Below are positions 47,201 to 52,582 of a stretch of 64,000 bases of DNA, one piece after another (the stretch's first letter is position 1; the number at the start of each line of letters is the position of its first letter). The position numbers and the translations under genes were made by a program. Origin of the DNA: an uncultured Ferrovum sp. (GTDB lineage: Bacteria > Pseudomonadota > Gammaproteobacteria > Burkholderiales > Ferrovaceae). Where the stretch lies: the NCBI GenBank assembly GCA_903893215.1, contig CAITLJ010000073.1, forward strand, positions 1-64,000. Reading direction: 5' to 3'. The notes under the pieces were generated by a model. The model did not search any database, was not told the origin of the DNA, and saw nothing but the letters and a program-made list of their open reading frames with translations.

Positions 47201-47283
47201 AGGTGCGGGTGGAGCTGGGTCTGGCGTTGCCGGCACTGTCGATGCCTTTGCCCAGCGTTGCGCCTGCGCCAGTCCTGTTGTAA
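38290..47283 (+). CDS. ndvB: Cyclic beta-1,2-glucan synthase-like protein (NdvB/ChvB family)
   Basis: A 2997-aa inner-membrane enzyme, one of the longest genes here. It has an N-terminal soluble region; membrane segments near residues 430-495; a GT84 glycosyltransferase domain with LDVDTRLPRDAARH (about 650) and RHRWIRGDWQ (about 795); further membrane segments at 855-1030; glycoamylase and carbohydrate-binding modules (NAGGGYSRWHDLAVTRW near 1680, repeated later); and a C-terminal GH94 phosphorylase-like domain with GSGDWNDGMNMVG (about 2655). NdvB makes periplasmic cyclic glucans from UDP-glucose and trims their length by phosphorolysis. The GTG at 38290 follows a GGGAGG site with 7-bp spacing. 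Confidence 0.95.
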   Translation: MDGAWQDWMARWVARCRNLWMLRSRQAWPRQHLPGPHTKELFNADQMERHGYVLAGLHRLAKARGGDRLLAELAINEQALVNTCQVLTAAVRASRQIAPAGEWLLDNFYLIQEQVRTARRHLPKGYSRTLPRLADGESAGLPRAYDIALEAVAHGDGRIDAEGLARFVRAYQQRVPLDLGELWAIPIMLRLALIDNLRRLAEQVAESTAAKDRADRWADWMMGVAERDPKSLILVVADMARSDPPMATSFVAELVRRLQGQSAALALPLTWIEQRLGENGLTIEHLVQLESQKQAACQLSISNSIGSLRLFGALDWRDFVENLSVVEHTLLQDPEDIYRQMDFATRDRYRHEVELLARRTGLSEPAVAAHCLALAQEAATHGLSVINPADRGRLGHVGEYLIGAGRHYLAARLNLRPAWWQVPFQLAGRWPLPSYALSIVGCTLLIAWPWMHLLDQQAQPLALACLLGVLLLFASNHLAIAVVNWLATLVARPQVLPRMDYADGIPAEACTVVVVPAMLISVSAIDAMCEALEVRFLANRDPQLRFALLTDPLDAAEQVLPGDQVLLDRASAAIELLNLRYPAAEGDLFFLLHRARQWNAAEGCWLAPERKRGKLAALNGLLQGGSPEAFSHVCGRLTGLRNVRYVITLDVDTRLPRDAARHLIGAMAHPLNRPSFDAQLGRVTSGYGILQPRVAISLPSTQRSGYARIFGNDCGIDPYTRAVSDVYQDLFGEGSFIGKGIYEVETFEHALSGQLPDNRVLSHDLLEGCYARAGLLSDSLLVEDCPSRYADDVLRRHRWIRGDWQIASWMLGWVPFGSAQAPVHSVRNPLSPLSRWKIADNLRRSLVAPLLTTLLVLSWWLLKTPAAWTALVLVVLFVPALIATVIDLCRKPEDLQLGLHFSATMRTGRDRVVQVLFSLACLLHEALYCLDAILRTQWRVLVSHRHLLQWQASLLAQDSLPAGVSGTPERMWPVSVVALLLLVGLAGLHASALLVAAPVLLLWSLAPLVAAWFSRPRQAREVDLDARQWRFLGGIGRRTWRFFERYVGADDQWLPPDNFQEYPVRVVAHRTSPTNIGLALLANLAAHDLGYLSTGNVLVRTAATFASLARLERYRGHFYNWYDTRSLQPLLPLYVSTVDSGNLSAHLITLQAGLLELGKLQLLGGRCHAGLMDTLHVLEQSLAAFAQPAAFNLMPLTEALAGWQAVPAGQGAAQVFGGLLNLQMAAQTLLSTVHADDGELVPDEDGPRVWIQLLLAQAQDALAELTLLAPWADPRTVPPGEWLWLEFVPLPTLAAVASGDPAGLARRIANRAVRATPGAAAVETAAVATAASAAWLQTALAASQLAAAAARGRLAESQRLATQAHDFAQADYGFLYDSTRRLLVIGFNVAERRCDASYYDMFASEARLASFVAIAEGQLPQSHWFAMGRLLTRTGGTAALLSWSGSMFEYLMPLLVMPNYGETLLDRTYRSSVERQIEYGRQRDVPWGISESGYNMVDAALNYQYRAFGVPGLGLKPGLAEDLVIAPYASALALMVAPAAACRNLQRLATEGATGTYGFYEAVDYTPARVPRRQSSALVRSFMAHHQGMILLSLDYLIGGQPMQRRFCADPMIQATVLLLQEKIPRIGVFRFDGDEVTPVRPLATDQATPGRRIDSPWTVLPVVQLLSNGHYHVMVTNAGGGYSRWHDLAVTRWQEDPTADGCGTFCYLRDTASGTVWSNTHHPTRRPTGRYEAIFAEGRAEFRRSDLDYEVYTELVVSPEDDIELRRVHITNNARVQREIEVTTYAEVVLAPPMEDAVHPAFSNLFVQTERLADRPALLCTRRPRSDSEAVAWMLHLLAVRGDCGQVSVETDRARFIGRTRSTRNPAALEDGAVLSDTVGSVLDPVVAIRTRITLDPQQSIIVDIVTGVTLTRDAAVGLVNKYLDRHLADRVFDLAWTHSQVALRQINVTESDAQRYARIAASVLFADMGLRADPAILARNRRSQSGLWGYAISGDLPVVLVQISDPAGIELVRQMVQAHAYWRLKGLAADLVIWNEDQAGYRQMLQEQILGLIAAGAEAHVVDKPGGIFVRRSEQMSEDERTLVQAVARVMVCDRRGTLAEQVDGRLPGDARSLFTGLPRFRVTRAHLPVTLAEQPNPLSREVPRQGQRGMEHGHSTVFGLDGRAGADGAGLSKDKGLQFPNPWGGFSADGREYVTHLQPGQPTPAPWCNVIANAGFGTVISESGMACTWSENAQQFRLTPWNNDPVSDGGGEVIYLRDEESGHFWSATALPCPGQGAYTTRHGFGYSCFEHVEDGIASILTVFVALEGAVKFSLLQLENHSGRPRRISATCYVEWVLGDLRPKTAMHVVTELALPSRALTARNAYNNDFTGRLAFLDCSDPVRTVTGDRAEFLGRNRTLAQPSAMGRARLSNVVGAALDPCGAMQVMVDLPAEASHEWVFRLGCGVDSADMAAQMDRTRGRMVAHEALAAVKDYWRITLGAVQVHTPDAALDVLVNGWLLYQTLACRLWGRAGFYQSGGAFGFRDQLQDVMALLHAEPGLARAHLLRCAERQFREGDVQHWWHANSGRGVRTRCSDDYLWLPFVVCRYVQVTGDRSVLDEMRNFLDGRAVAIGEDAYFDLPLVGEERATLYQHCVRAIRHGLRFGAHGLPLMGSGDWNDGMNMVGIQGRGESVWLGFFLYRVLEDFAGLADAQLDAPFAAECRAAALTLQEKIELAGWDGDWYRRAYYDDGTALGTRDASECRIDAVAQSWSVLSGAARPERAQAAMAALSRWLVRPDDRLIALLDPPFDHGAENPGYIRGYVPGVRENGGQYTHAAVWSVMALAQLGDHEGAWALMRMINPVRHGDSGQHEGIYKVEPYVVAADVYAVAPHTGRGGWTWYTGSAGWFYRLLLESLLGVQRAAGALAFRPCLPAGWSGFTLDYRHASATYAVTVAQVAGRPAGPVVWLDGVLQAEAWLTLQDDGQLHQVRVELGLALPALSMPLPSVAPAPVLL

Positions 47284-47629
47284 GCAGCAGGCCAAGCAGG
47301 CCACGCAGCCAGACGCGTCCGCCCAGTTGGCGGGTGCGCGCGCACCAGCGCAGGTGAGCGATCACGGCGGTCAGGGTGCAGGCCAGCGCGGCTACCAGCA
47401 GCGCCACACTGGCGCGCATGCCGTTCTCGATCAGGGTCAGCACAGCGGCAGCAAAGGTGGCCAGCAGGGCTGTCCAGATCAGCAGGGCGCGAAGGATGGC
47501 CAGGTGCACCAGGGCAGACAGGGTATGGCTGGCTGCGCGGGTTTCCGCAGCCACCTGGTTCAACCATGCATCGCCCTCGTTGAGCAGACGGAGTGCCTGC
47601 CCGAACAGGCCCTGCGCAGGTTCGCTCAT
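47171..47629 (-). CDS. YqjE/phage-holin-like membrane protein
   Basis: A 152-aa protein with two or three hydrophobic helices (ALLIWTALLATFAAAVLTLI and ASVALLVAALACTLTAVIAHL) after an N-terminal amphipathic region, resembling the YqjE/DUF1469 family often named phage holin family. The C-terminal about 35 residues overlap the end of ndvB on the opposite strand by 113 bp. It is coupled to the upstream glycine-zipper gene by ATGA, supporting that it is real. No phage genes are nearby, so the holin label is only a family name. Confidence 0.65.
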   Translation of the reverse strand: MSEPAQGLFGQALRLLNEGDAWLNQVAAETRAASHTLSALVHLAILRALLIWTALLATFAAAVLTLIENGMRASVALLVAALACTLTAVIAHLRWCARTRQLGGRVWLRGLLGLLLTTGLAQAQRWAKASTVPATPDPAPPAPDATGRHPAG

Positions 47630-48207
47630 GCGTGTGAACCGGGTTGCCGGAATTCGGGAAATGGAATCGGCACTGCGTCTTCGACCACGCTGACGTCCTC
47701 GGCGCCCACTTCGGCCAGTACGCGTTCCGCGCGGCGGATTTCGGTGAGGTGATGGGTCTGCACGGAGACCAGGATCTGGCCGGCACGTACGCGGGTCTCA
47801 TAGTGCCGAGCAGTGCGCTCCGGAATGCCCATCCAGATCAGTGCCCCCGCAATTCCACCCACGGCGGCGCCCATGGCCGTGCCGCCGAGTGCGGCGATGA
47901 TCGGACCTGCGGCGATGAAAGGGCCTGCGCCCGGAATCGCAAGGATGCCGATGCCGGCCAGCAGGCCGAACACGCCACCGATTACGCTGCCGGTGCTGCC
48001 GGCACTGATCGCAGCCGGCAGCCTGCGACCGGTGGCCGCAGGGCCGGCCAAGGCCGAGTCGCGATCGCGGGCGAGTCCCAGCAGGCCATCGCGCTCTGGT
48101 AACAACAGCGAGATCTCGCTGGTCGGGAACCCCGCCCCTTTCAGACGGGAGACCACGGTTTCAGCTTGCAGCTGGGTTTTGACGATGCAGATCACGGCGC
48201 GCGACAT
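47626..48207 (-). CDS. Glycine-zipper membrane protein, paralogue 2
   Basis: A 193-aa protein: N-terminal domain resembling general-stress/DUF1269-like sequences (AVICIVKTQLQAETVVSRLKGAGFPTSEISLLLPE), a central glycine-zipper hairpin (GSVIGGVFGLLAGIGILAIPGAGPFIAAGPIIAALGG), and a C-terminal domain with YETRVRAGQILVSVQTH. It is clearly related to the proteins at 18363-18875 and 49842-50369. The ATG at 48207 follows TTGGAGAGTG; a longer upstream frame runs through the divergent promoter and into the opposite regulator gene and is rejected. It diverges from crp copy 2. Confidence 0.8.
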   Translation of the reverse strand: MSRAVICIVKTQLQAETVVSRLKGAGFPTSEISLLLPERDGLLGLARDRDSALAGPAATGRRLPAAISAGSTGSVIGGVFGLLAGIGILAIPGAGPFIAAGPIIAALGGTAMGAAVGGIAGALIWMGIPERTARHYETRVRAGQILVSVQTHHLTEIRRAERVLAEVGAEDVSVVEDAVPIPFPEFRQPGSHA

Positions 48208-48285
48208 GGGCACTCTCCAATCGATTGGCAGGACGGGCAGAGAGCCCCCAGCGGCCCATCTTGCGGCGCGCTGCGGGGCGCCATC

Positions 48286-48301
48286 CGTGCGCTGACGCGC
48301 A
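48286..48301. promoter_or_regulatory. Weak palindromic motif copy (glycine-zipper/crp2 region)
   Basis: CGTGCGCTGACGCGCA matches TGTRCGYNNRCGYACA at 14 of 16 positions and lies 58 bp from the stronger copy at 48344. It may be a secondary site or a chance match in GC-rich DNA. Confidence 0.3.
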
Positions 48302-48343
48302 TTCGCGCTGGCGTGCAGGCACGCACCGCCGGGCGCGCGGAAG

Positions 48344-48359
48344 CGTGCGTTTGCGTACA
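48344..48359. promoter_or_regulatory. Candidate palindromic operator (glycine-zipper/crp2 region)
   Basis: CGTGCGTTTGCGTACA matches TGTRCGYNNRCGYACA at 15 of 16 positions, centred about 56 bp upstream of the GTG at 48408 and about 144 bp upstream of the divergent glycine-zipper gene. Confidence 0.55.
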
Positions 48360-48407
48360 TCTTTTGCGCGCGGGGCGGGCCTACTGTGAGGCTGTTGCCG
48401 TTGCGTT

Positions 48408-49238
48408 GTGCAGCGGTCTGCCGATGGGGTGACGCACTTGAAACCAAACCATACGCCTGGGCCGGCGCCTGTGCTGCCTGCCCGCGAAGGCGCCGCGCCG
48501 GTGGCGGTGGTCGTACCGGGCCAACGCCATGGTACGCCGCCATCGCGCCAGGTCGCTTGTGAAAACCAGCTGCTGGCAGCCCTGCCGGATGCCGACCTGA
48601 AGCGCCTGCAGCCCAGCCTGACGCTGATTCCGCTGGAGTTTGGCGAATGGGTGCACGGCGAAGGCGAAGCGATCGGGCATGTCTATTTTCCGGGGCGCGC
48701 CCTGATTTCATTGCTGGCGGTGGCTGATGGGCATCCACCGCTTGAGGTCGGGCTGATTGGTCCGGAAGGCATGGTGGGTGTGGCCGCCGTGCTGGGTGGT
48801 GAGCAGTCCACGATCGGGGCACTGGTGCAGGGCGGCGGTCATGCCATGCGCATGGAGCTGGCGACCTTGCTGGAGCAGCTCGAACATCAGCCGGTGTTGC
48901 GACGCCTGCTGCTGGCCTATGCCGGCACCTTGATGATGCAGATTGCGCAGACCGCCGCCTGTAATCGCTTCCATGTCGTCGAACAGCGTCTCGCACGCTG
49001 GCTGCTGATGAGCAGTGACCGCCTGCTCACGGACAACTTTCGCATGACGCATGAATTTCTCAGCCACATGCTGGGTGTGCGACGGGTGGGGGTGACCGAG
49101 GCGGCGCAGGCGCTGCAGTCGCAGCACCTGATCTCCTACCATCGTGGCGACATCACCATACGCGACCGGCCTGGTCTGGAAGCGGCTGCCTGTCAGTGCT
49201 ACCACGTGGTGCGCGGAATGCATCCCAACTATTCCTGA
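48408..49238 (+). CDS. Crp/Fnr family transcriptional regulator (copy 2)
   Basis: A 276-aa protein as drawn from the GTG at 48408; TTG at 48438 after GGGGTGA is an alternative start that would shorten the poorly conserved N-terminal arm. The core is a cNMP-binding-like barrel (HVYFPGRALISLLAVADGHPPLEVGLIGPEGMVG) and a winged helix (MTHEFLSHMLGVRRVGVTEAAQALQSQHLISYHRGD). It is a paralogue of copy 1 with a near-identical recognition helix, VRRVGVTEAA, and also lacks an Fnr Fe-S Cys cluster. The palindromic motif lies just upstream. Confidence 0.88.
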   Translation: MQRSADGVTHLKPNHTPGPAPVLPAREGAAPVAVVVPGQRHGTPPSRQVACENQLLAALPDADLKRLQPSLTLIPLEFGEWVHGEGEAIGHVYFPGRALISLLAVADGHPPLEVGLIGPEGMVGVAAVLGGEQSTIGALVQGGGHAMRMELATLLEQLEHQPVLRRLLLAYAGTLMMQIAQTAACNRFHVVEQRLARWLLMSSDRLLTDNFRMTHEFLSHMLGVRRVGVTEAAQALQSQHLISYHRGDITIRDRPGLEAAACQCYHVVRGMHPNYS

Positions 49239-49278
49239 GATGCTGAGGTGGCGGCCGACAGGCCGCCACTGGCCGGGC

Positions 49279-49608
49279 TCAGTTGGCGATGGTGATCTCG
49301 CTGCTTACACCGGTCACGCCCGGGGTGCTACGCGCCGTGGCCACCGCGCGGTCGGCATCTTCCTGCGAGGGTGCGTTGCCGGTGAGTTCCACGCCGCCAT
49401 GGTCATCCGTGTTCACACTGATGTGCAACAGCGAGCCCATCTGGTCCTCGGCCAGCTTGGCCTTGATCTTGCCGGTGATTTCCGAACCCATCACATAACT
49501 CACCGGGGCGTTGGTATCACCGGAATCAGCAGCATGTGCCATCAGCGAACCGGCGGTGCCCGCCAGTGCAATCAGCAACACGCTGGAAAAACGAAAGTCT
49601 GTCTTCAT
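49279..49608 (-). CDS. Exported BON-domain protein
   Basis: A 109-aa protein with a signal peptide (SVLLIALAGTAGSLMAHAA) and a single BON domain (ITGKIKAKLAEDQMGSLLHISVNTDDHGGVELTGNAPSQEDADRAVATARSTPGV). This is the OsmY-like periplasmic layout. The ATG at 49608 follows AGGAAACATC. It converges on the crp copy 2 gene and diverges from the third glycine-zipper gene. Confidence 0.85.
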   Translation of the reverse strand: MKTDFRFSSVLLIALAGTAGSLMAHAADSGDTNAPVSYVMGSEITGKIKAKLAEDQMGSLLHISVNTDDHGGVELTGNAPSQEDADRAVATARSTPGVTGVSSEITIAN

Positions 49609-49841
49609 GATGTTTCCTCGGGTGGGTTGAGCGATGACGATGTGCTGATGCCAGATCAAGGTCTGTTCGCTCTCCCACGGATTCTGTCGGCTGACCCGCC
49701 TGCGGGTGCCGCGGGCTTTCCGGTGGGCTACCGCACGGAACGCAAGGGCTGCCAATCCTAGGCTGACGTGTTGACCCGCCGTGGATGCCAGGCTGGGGGG
49801 CTGCATCCATACCGAACGGCACAACTGCAGGAGCGAAAAAG
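49609..49841. promoter_or_regulatory. Divergent promoter gap between BON and glycine-zipper genes
   Basis: This 233-bp stretch separates two divergent envelope-stress-type genes and must hold both promoters. I saw no good copy of the 16-bp palindrome and no clear -35/-10 pair. Confidence 0.3.
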
Positions 49842-50369
49842 ATGAACAAGGAAGTGGTTTGCATCGTGCGCGATGCGCTCAAACCGGCACCGCTGGTGCT
49901 GCGTCTGACGCACGTCGGCATTTCACCCCAGGCCATTTCGGTACTGGTGCCCGACTGGCCGGCCGCGAATCCACCGGCAGAAGACGCCGGGCCGGGCGCC
50001 ACCGGGTTCAGCAGCGGACTGAAAGGCGGCTGCATGACGGATGCGGTGACCGAAGCTGCTGCTGCTGCTGCTGCTGCGCCCCCCGGTCTGTCCGGCCAGC
50101 GCTTTGGCCGTCTGGCGGGGCTTGGCCTGCTGGCGATTCCCGGCCTGGGGCTGTTTGTTGCCGCTGGGCCGATCATCGCCGCACTGAGTGCCGCCACCCT
50201 GGATCTGGCGCGCGGCCGGGTAGCGGCTGCACTGGTCACCATGGGGTTGCCGGAACTCGAAGCGCAGGATTGCGAAGCACGGGTGGTGGCCGGGCAGGGA
50301 CTGTTGTCGGTCCAGACGCGTGGCGATGTGCAGGCCCGCCAGGTGCGGATGGTGCTGGCTGCTGCCTGA
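49842..50369 (+). CDS. Glycine-zipper membrane protein, paralogue 3
   Basis: A 175-aa protein with the same order as its paralogues: N-terminal stress-type domain (VVCIVRDALKPAPLVLRLTHVGISPQAISVLVPD), a Gly/Ala-rich hydrophobic hairpin (LAGLGLLAIPGLGLFVAAGPIIAALSAATLD), and a C-terminal CEARVVAGQGLLSVQTRGD block. An Ala run of eight residues sits before the hairpin. The start at 49842 follows AGGAGCG. Its AGPIIAAL segment is identical to that of the 47626-48207 protein. Confidence 0.78.
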   Translation: MNKEVVCIVRDALKPAPLVLRLTHVGISPQAISVLVPDWPAANPPAEDAGPGATGFSSGLKGGCMTDAVTEAAAAAAAAPPGLSGQRFGRLAGLGLLAIPGLGLFVAAGPIIAALSAATLDLARGRVAAALVTMGLPELEAQDCEARVVAGQGLLSVQTRGDVQARQVRMVLAAA

Positions 50370-50418
50370 GCAGAGGGATGGGGTATGCTCGACACGTGTT
50401 CTTGTCTGGTGTGTCCTG

Positions 50419-50946
50419 ATGTCCACTTCGCCTGAAGTGCTCACCGTGCTGTTTGTCTGCATGGGTAATATTTGCCGCAGTCCTACCGCGCATGGCGTGT
50501 TTCGTGACCGCGTGCGGCAAGCCGGACTGGCCGGACGCGTGGTGGTGGATTCGGCCGGGACGCACGGCTATCACCCGGGTGCCGCACCCGACGCCCGCAC
50601 CCAGCAGGCCGCGCGTCTGCGCAACTACGATCTGTCGGATCTGCGCGCCCGCCAATTGCACGCGCACGACTTTACCGAAGCCGATCTGATCCTGGTGATG
50701 GATTGGGACAATCTGGCGCTAGTCGAGCAGGCCTGTCCGCCTGGGGCGGAACACAAGGTGCGGCGCCTTACCGAGTTTTGCTTGCTGCACGCGGGTGAGG
50801 TGGTGCCGGATCCGTATTACGGTGGGGAACAGGGCTTCGAGCACGTCCTCGATCTGATCGAGGACGCCTGCGACGGGCTGCTGCGCCATGTGCAGCAGCG
50901 TCTGGCCGCCAATCCGCAATCCAGCCGACGGGCAGGACCGCACTGA
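50419..50946 (+). CDS. Low-molecular-weight protein tyrosine phosphatase
   Basis: A 175-aa cytosolic phosphatase. The P-loop is VCMGNICRSP (C-X5-R-S) close to the N-terminus and the general acid Asp lies in VVPDPYYGGEQGFEHVLDLIEDA. These enzymes dephosphorylate tyrosine or arginine residues, often regulating exopolysaccharide kinases. No tyrosine kinase or polysaccharide export gene is adjacent, so its partner is unknown. The ATG at 50419 opens the conserved start, and the stop codon abuts that of the convergent gene. Confidence 0.93.
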   Translation: MSTSPEVLTVLFVCMGNICRSPTAHGVFRDRVRQAGLAGRVVVDSAGTHGYHPGAAPDARTQQAARLRNYDLSDLRARQLHAHDFTEADLILVMDWDNLALVEQACPPGAEHKVRRLTEFCLLHAGEVVPDPYYGGEQGFEHVLDLIEDACDGLLRHVQQRLAANPQSSRRAGPH

Positions 50947-51777
50947 TTACGCCTGCACGTTGAGGGCGTTGCCGGTCGGCCCATTCGAGGCGACCGCGCC
51001 TTGCAGGTCCCCCAGGAAACTGGTCAGGCTGGCGTTTGCCGGGTTGCCACCCATGGCGGTGACCAGCGCACTGAAGCTGCTCTGCAACTGGCTGAGCGCG
51101 TCCGTGCTGCCCTTTGCGGATGTGCTGCCGCTGACGCTAGTGCCGCTGCCATTGCTTGTGGCGGTCCCTGTGGTGCTTGCGCTGGCTACAGTGCCTGCCT
51201 GGGCATTCAGCGCATTGATCACATTGGTGAACCCGCTGGCCAGTGCGCTGGCACCACCGACCCGGCCGCGACCACCGCCGCCACCGCTGCCGTCATGATC
51301 ACCATCGCTGTCGGTGCCGCCGCCAGCCGCATTGCCCGACGCCGGACCGTTGGCATTGCCGTTCTGCGCCTGCATGGCGGCCATCAGAGTTTGCATGAAA
51401 TTGGTCATCGCTGCAGCGGCATCCGTGGTGCCGCCGGCCGCGCCTGTGCTGCCCGTGCTGTTCACATTGCCAGCGGCGCTGGCGCCGGCGGTGCCTGCCA
51501 CGGTGGTGGTGGCGCTGACCTGACTTGCCGCACCCGTGCTGCTGGTGGCGCTGGTGGCACTGGTGCCGCTGCTGGAAGATGTGCCGAGGCCAAGGGCACT
51601 CAATGCGTTGTTGATTGCCGTTGCAAAAGGGCTGCTGCTGGAGGACGAGGTGCTGCTGGCAGATTCGCCACCGCCGTGATGGTGGCCACCGTGGCGCCGC
51701 GTTCCACTGACTTGGCTGCTGGCGCTGCCGGACTGATTGAGGGTGGGCACGCTGCTCATGTTCACGTTGAATGTCAT
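50947..51777 (-). CDS. Ser/Ala/Gly/Thr-rich low-complexity protein
   Basis: A 276-aa protein, more than half Ser, Ala, Gly and Thr. It has a His-rich patch (RRHGGHHHGGG), a poly-Ser run, a few short amphipathic helices (FATAINNALSALGLG; MTNFMQTLMAAMQAQN; LASGFTNVINALNAQ; LSQLQSSFSALVTAMGG) and a Gly/Asp-rich acidic loop that could bind Ca2+ (GGGTDSDGDHDGSGGGGG). No signal peptide is visible. The ATG at 51777 follows a GAGG site. I do not recognise the function. Confidence 0.7.
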   Translation of the reverse strand: MTFNVNMSSVPTLNQSGSASSQVSGTRRHGGHHHGGGESASSTSSSSSSPFATAINNALSALGLGTSSSSGTSATSATSSTGAASQVSATTTVAGTAGASAAGNVNSTGSTGAAGGTTDAAAAMTNFMQTLMAAMQAQNGNANGPASGNAAGGGTDSDGDHDGSGGGGGRGRVGGASALASGFTNVINALNAQAGTVASASTTGTATSNGSGTSVSGSTSAKGSTDALSQLQSSFSALVTAMGGNPANASLTSFLGDLQGAVASNGPTGNALNVQA

Positions 51778-51903
51778 TTCGGATACCTCGTCATGTCTGG
51801 ATGGGGGGACTCTGCTAGGCTTAACGGCCGCCGCTTGAGCAGAATTCAGTCGATGCCCTGTAAAGTCAGGTAAAGGGCGCGCGTCACCGAGGATGTTGGT
51901 TCG

Positions 51904-52131
51904 ATGGACCCTGTTTGGATGGATGCCGGCAAACTGCAGCTGCTGGTGCAGCGCACCATGCCATTCGGCAAATACAAGGGGCGTCTGCTGGCCGACCTGC
52001 CAGGCCACTATCTCAACTGGTTTGCCCGGACCGGTTTTCCGTCCGGTGAACTTGGCGCGCTGCTGGCACTGATCCATGAGCTTGACCACAACGGGCTGAA
52101 GTCCCTGCTCGACCCGCTGCGCCTGCCGTGA
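51904..52131 (+). CDS. DUF3820 family protein
   Basis: A 75-aa protein of the DUF3820 family, recognisable by TMPFGKYKGRLLADLPGHYLNWFARTGFPSGELGALLALIHEL. Related proteins have been called putative quorum-sensing-regulated virulence factors, but the molecular role is unknown; the MPFGKYKG motif resembles short nucleic-acid-associated motifs. It stands alone between the low-complexity gene and the next small ORF. Confidence 0.88.
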   Translation: MDPVWMDAGKLQLLVQRTMPFGKYKGRLLADLPGHYLNWFARTGFPSGELGALLALIHELDHNGLKSLLDPLRLP

Positions 52132-52194
52132 TCTCCATCGTACAATTGCGGGTTGGCCGCACCGCCAATGTCCGAAAACCTGGAGCATGCTGCT

Positions 52195-52386
52195 GTGAAG
52201 AAAACCGATCTGGAATTGTTGAAGGCCAAGAAGCTGGGCAATCGCCTCAGCCGGGAAGCGGCGGCCGCGCACGGCGGCAAGCCGGGGCAGGCAGGCCGAC
52301 CCACTGCCAAGGCGCCGGCAGGCAGCCTGATGGACCGTCTGCTGGGCAAAGTGACCCCGGCGCCTTCTAAAGACGGGAACAAATAG
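52195..52386 (+). CDS. Small Lys/Ala-rich hypothetical protein
   Basis: A 63-aa ORF starting KKTDLELLKAKKLGNRLSRE and ending SLMDRLLGKVTPAPSKDGNK, rich in Lys, Ala and Gly with no membrane segment. A GTG at 52195 is preferred because GGAG lies 9 bp upstream; in-frame ATGs at 52168 and 52153 have no Shine-Dalgarno. Function unknown. Confidence 0.5.
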   Translation: MKKTDLELLKAKKLGNRLSREAAAAHGGKPGQAGRPTAKAPAGSLMDRLLGKVTPAPSKDGNK

Positions 52387-52396
52387 GTCGTTGGTC

Positions 52397-52411
52397 AGCC
52401 TTACGAAGGCT
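52397..52411. terminator. Short hairpin downstream of the small ORF
   Basis: AGCCTT and AAGGCT form a 6-bp stem with a 3-nt loop, 11 bp after the preceding stop codon. It is followed by other short inverted repeats, but no strong T-run. Confidence 0.3.
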
Positions 52412-52478
52412 TGGTGCACACAAAATTGTGCGGCGCAACCCGCGCTCTTGATAAGGAAAACCCTTACAATAGTGTGGC

Positions 52479-52497
52479 ATTGATAGTTTTCATCAAT
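52479..52497. promoter_or_regulatory. ATTGAT-N7-ATCAAT palindrome upstream of the fdn operon
   Basis: An inverted repeat ATTGAT / ATCAAT separated by AGTTTTC, inside an AT-rich patch about 85 bp before the fdnG start. The 7-nt spacer is wrong for an Fnr box (TTGAT-N4-ATCAA); the layout, with an internal ATAG, is closer to a LysR-type (for example OxyR-like) site. Assignment is tentative. Confidence 0.4.
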
Positions 52498-52582
52498 CAG
52501 CACAGCACCGTCGCGTTGTCCCGGTCGCGCTTCATCGCCAGCATGTCTGGCGGGCCGGGCCCCATTTCAGGAGTCACTCGTC

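Noticed and set aside
47171-47629. Prophage remnant suggested by the holin-like protein
   Set aside because: No integrase, structural phage gene or att repeat is nearby; the name comes from a family of ordinary bacterial membrane proteins.
52397-52440. CRISPR-like or repeat array before the fdn operon
   Set aside because: Only two short, unrelated inverted repeats are present, with no regular spacing or repeated unit.
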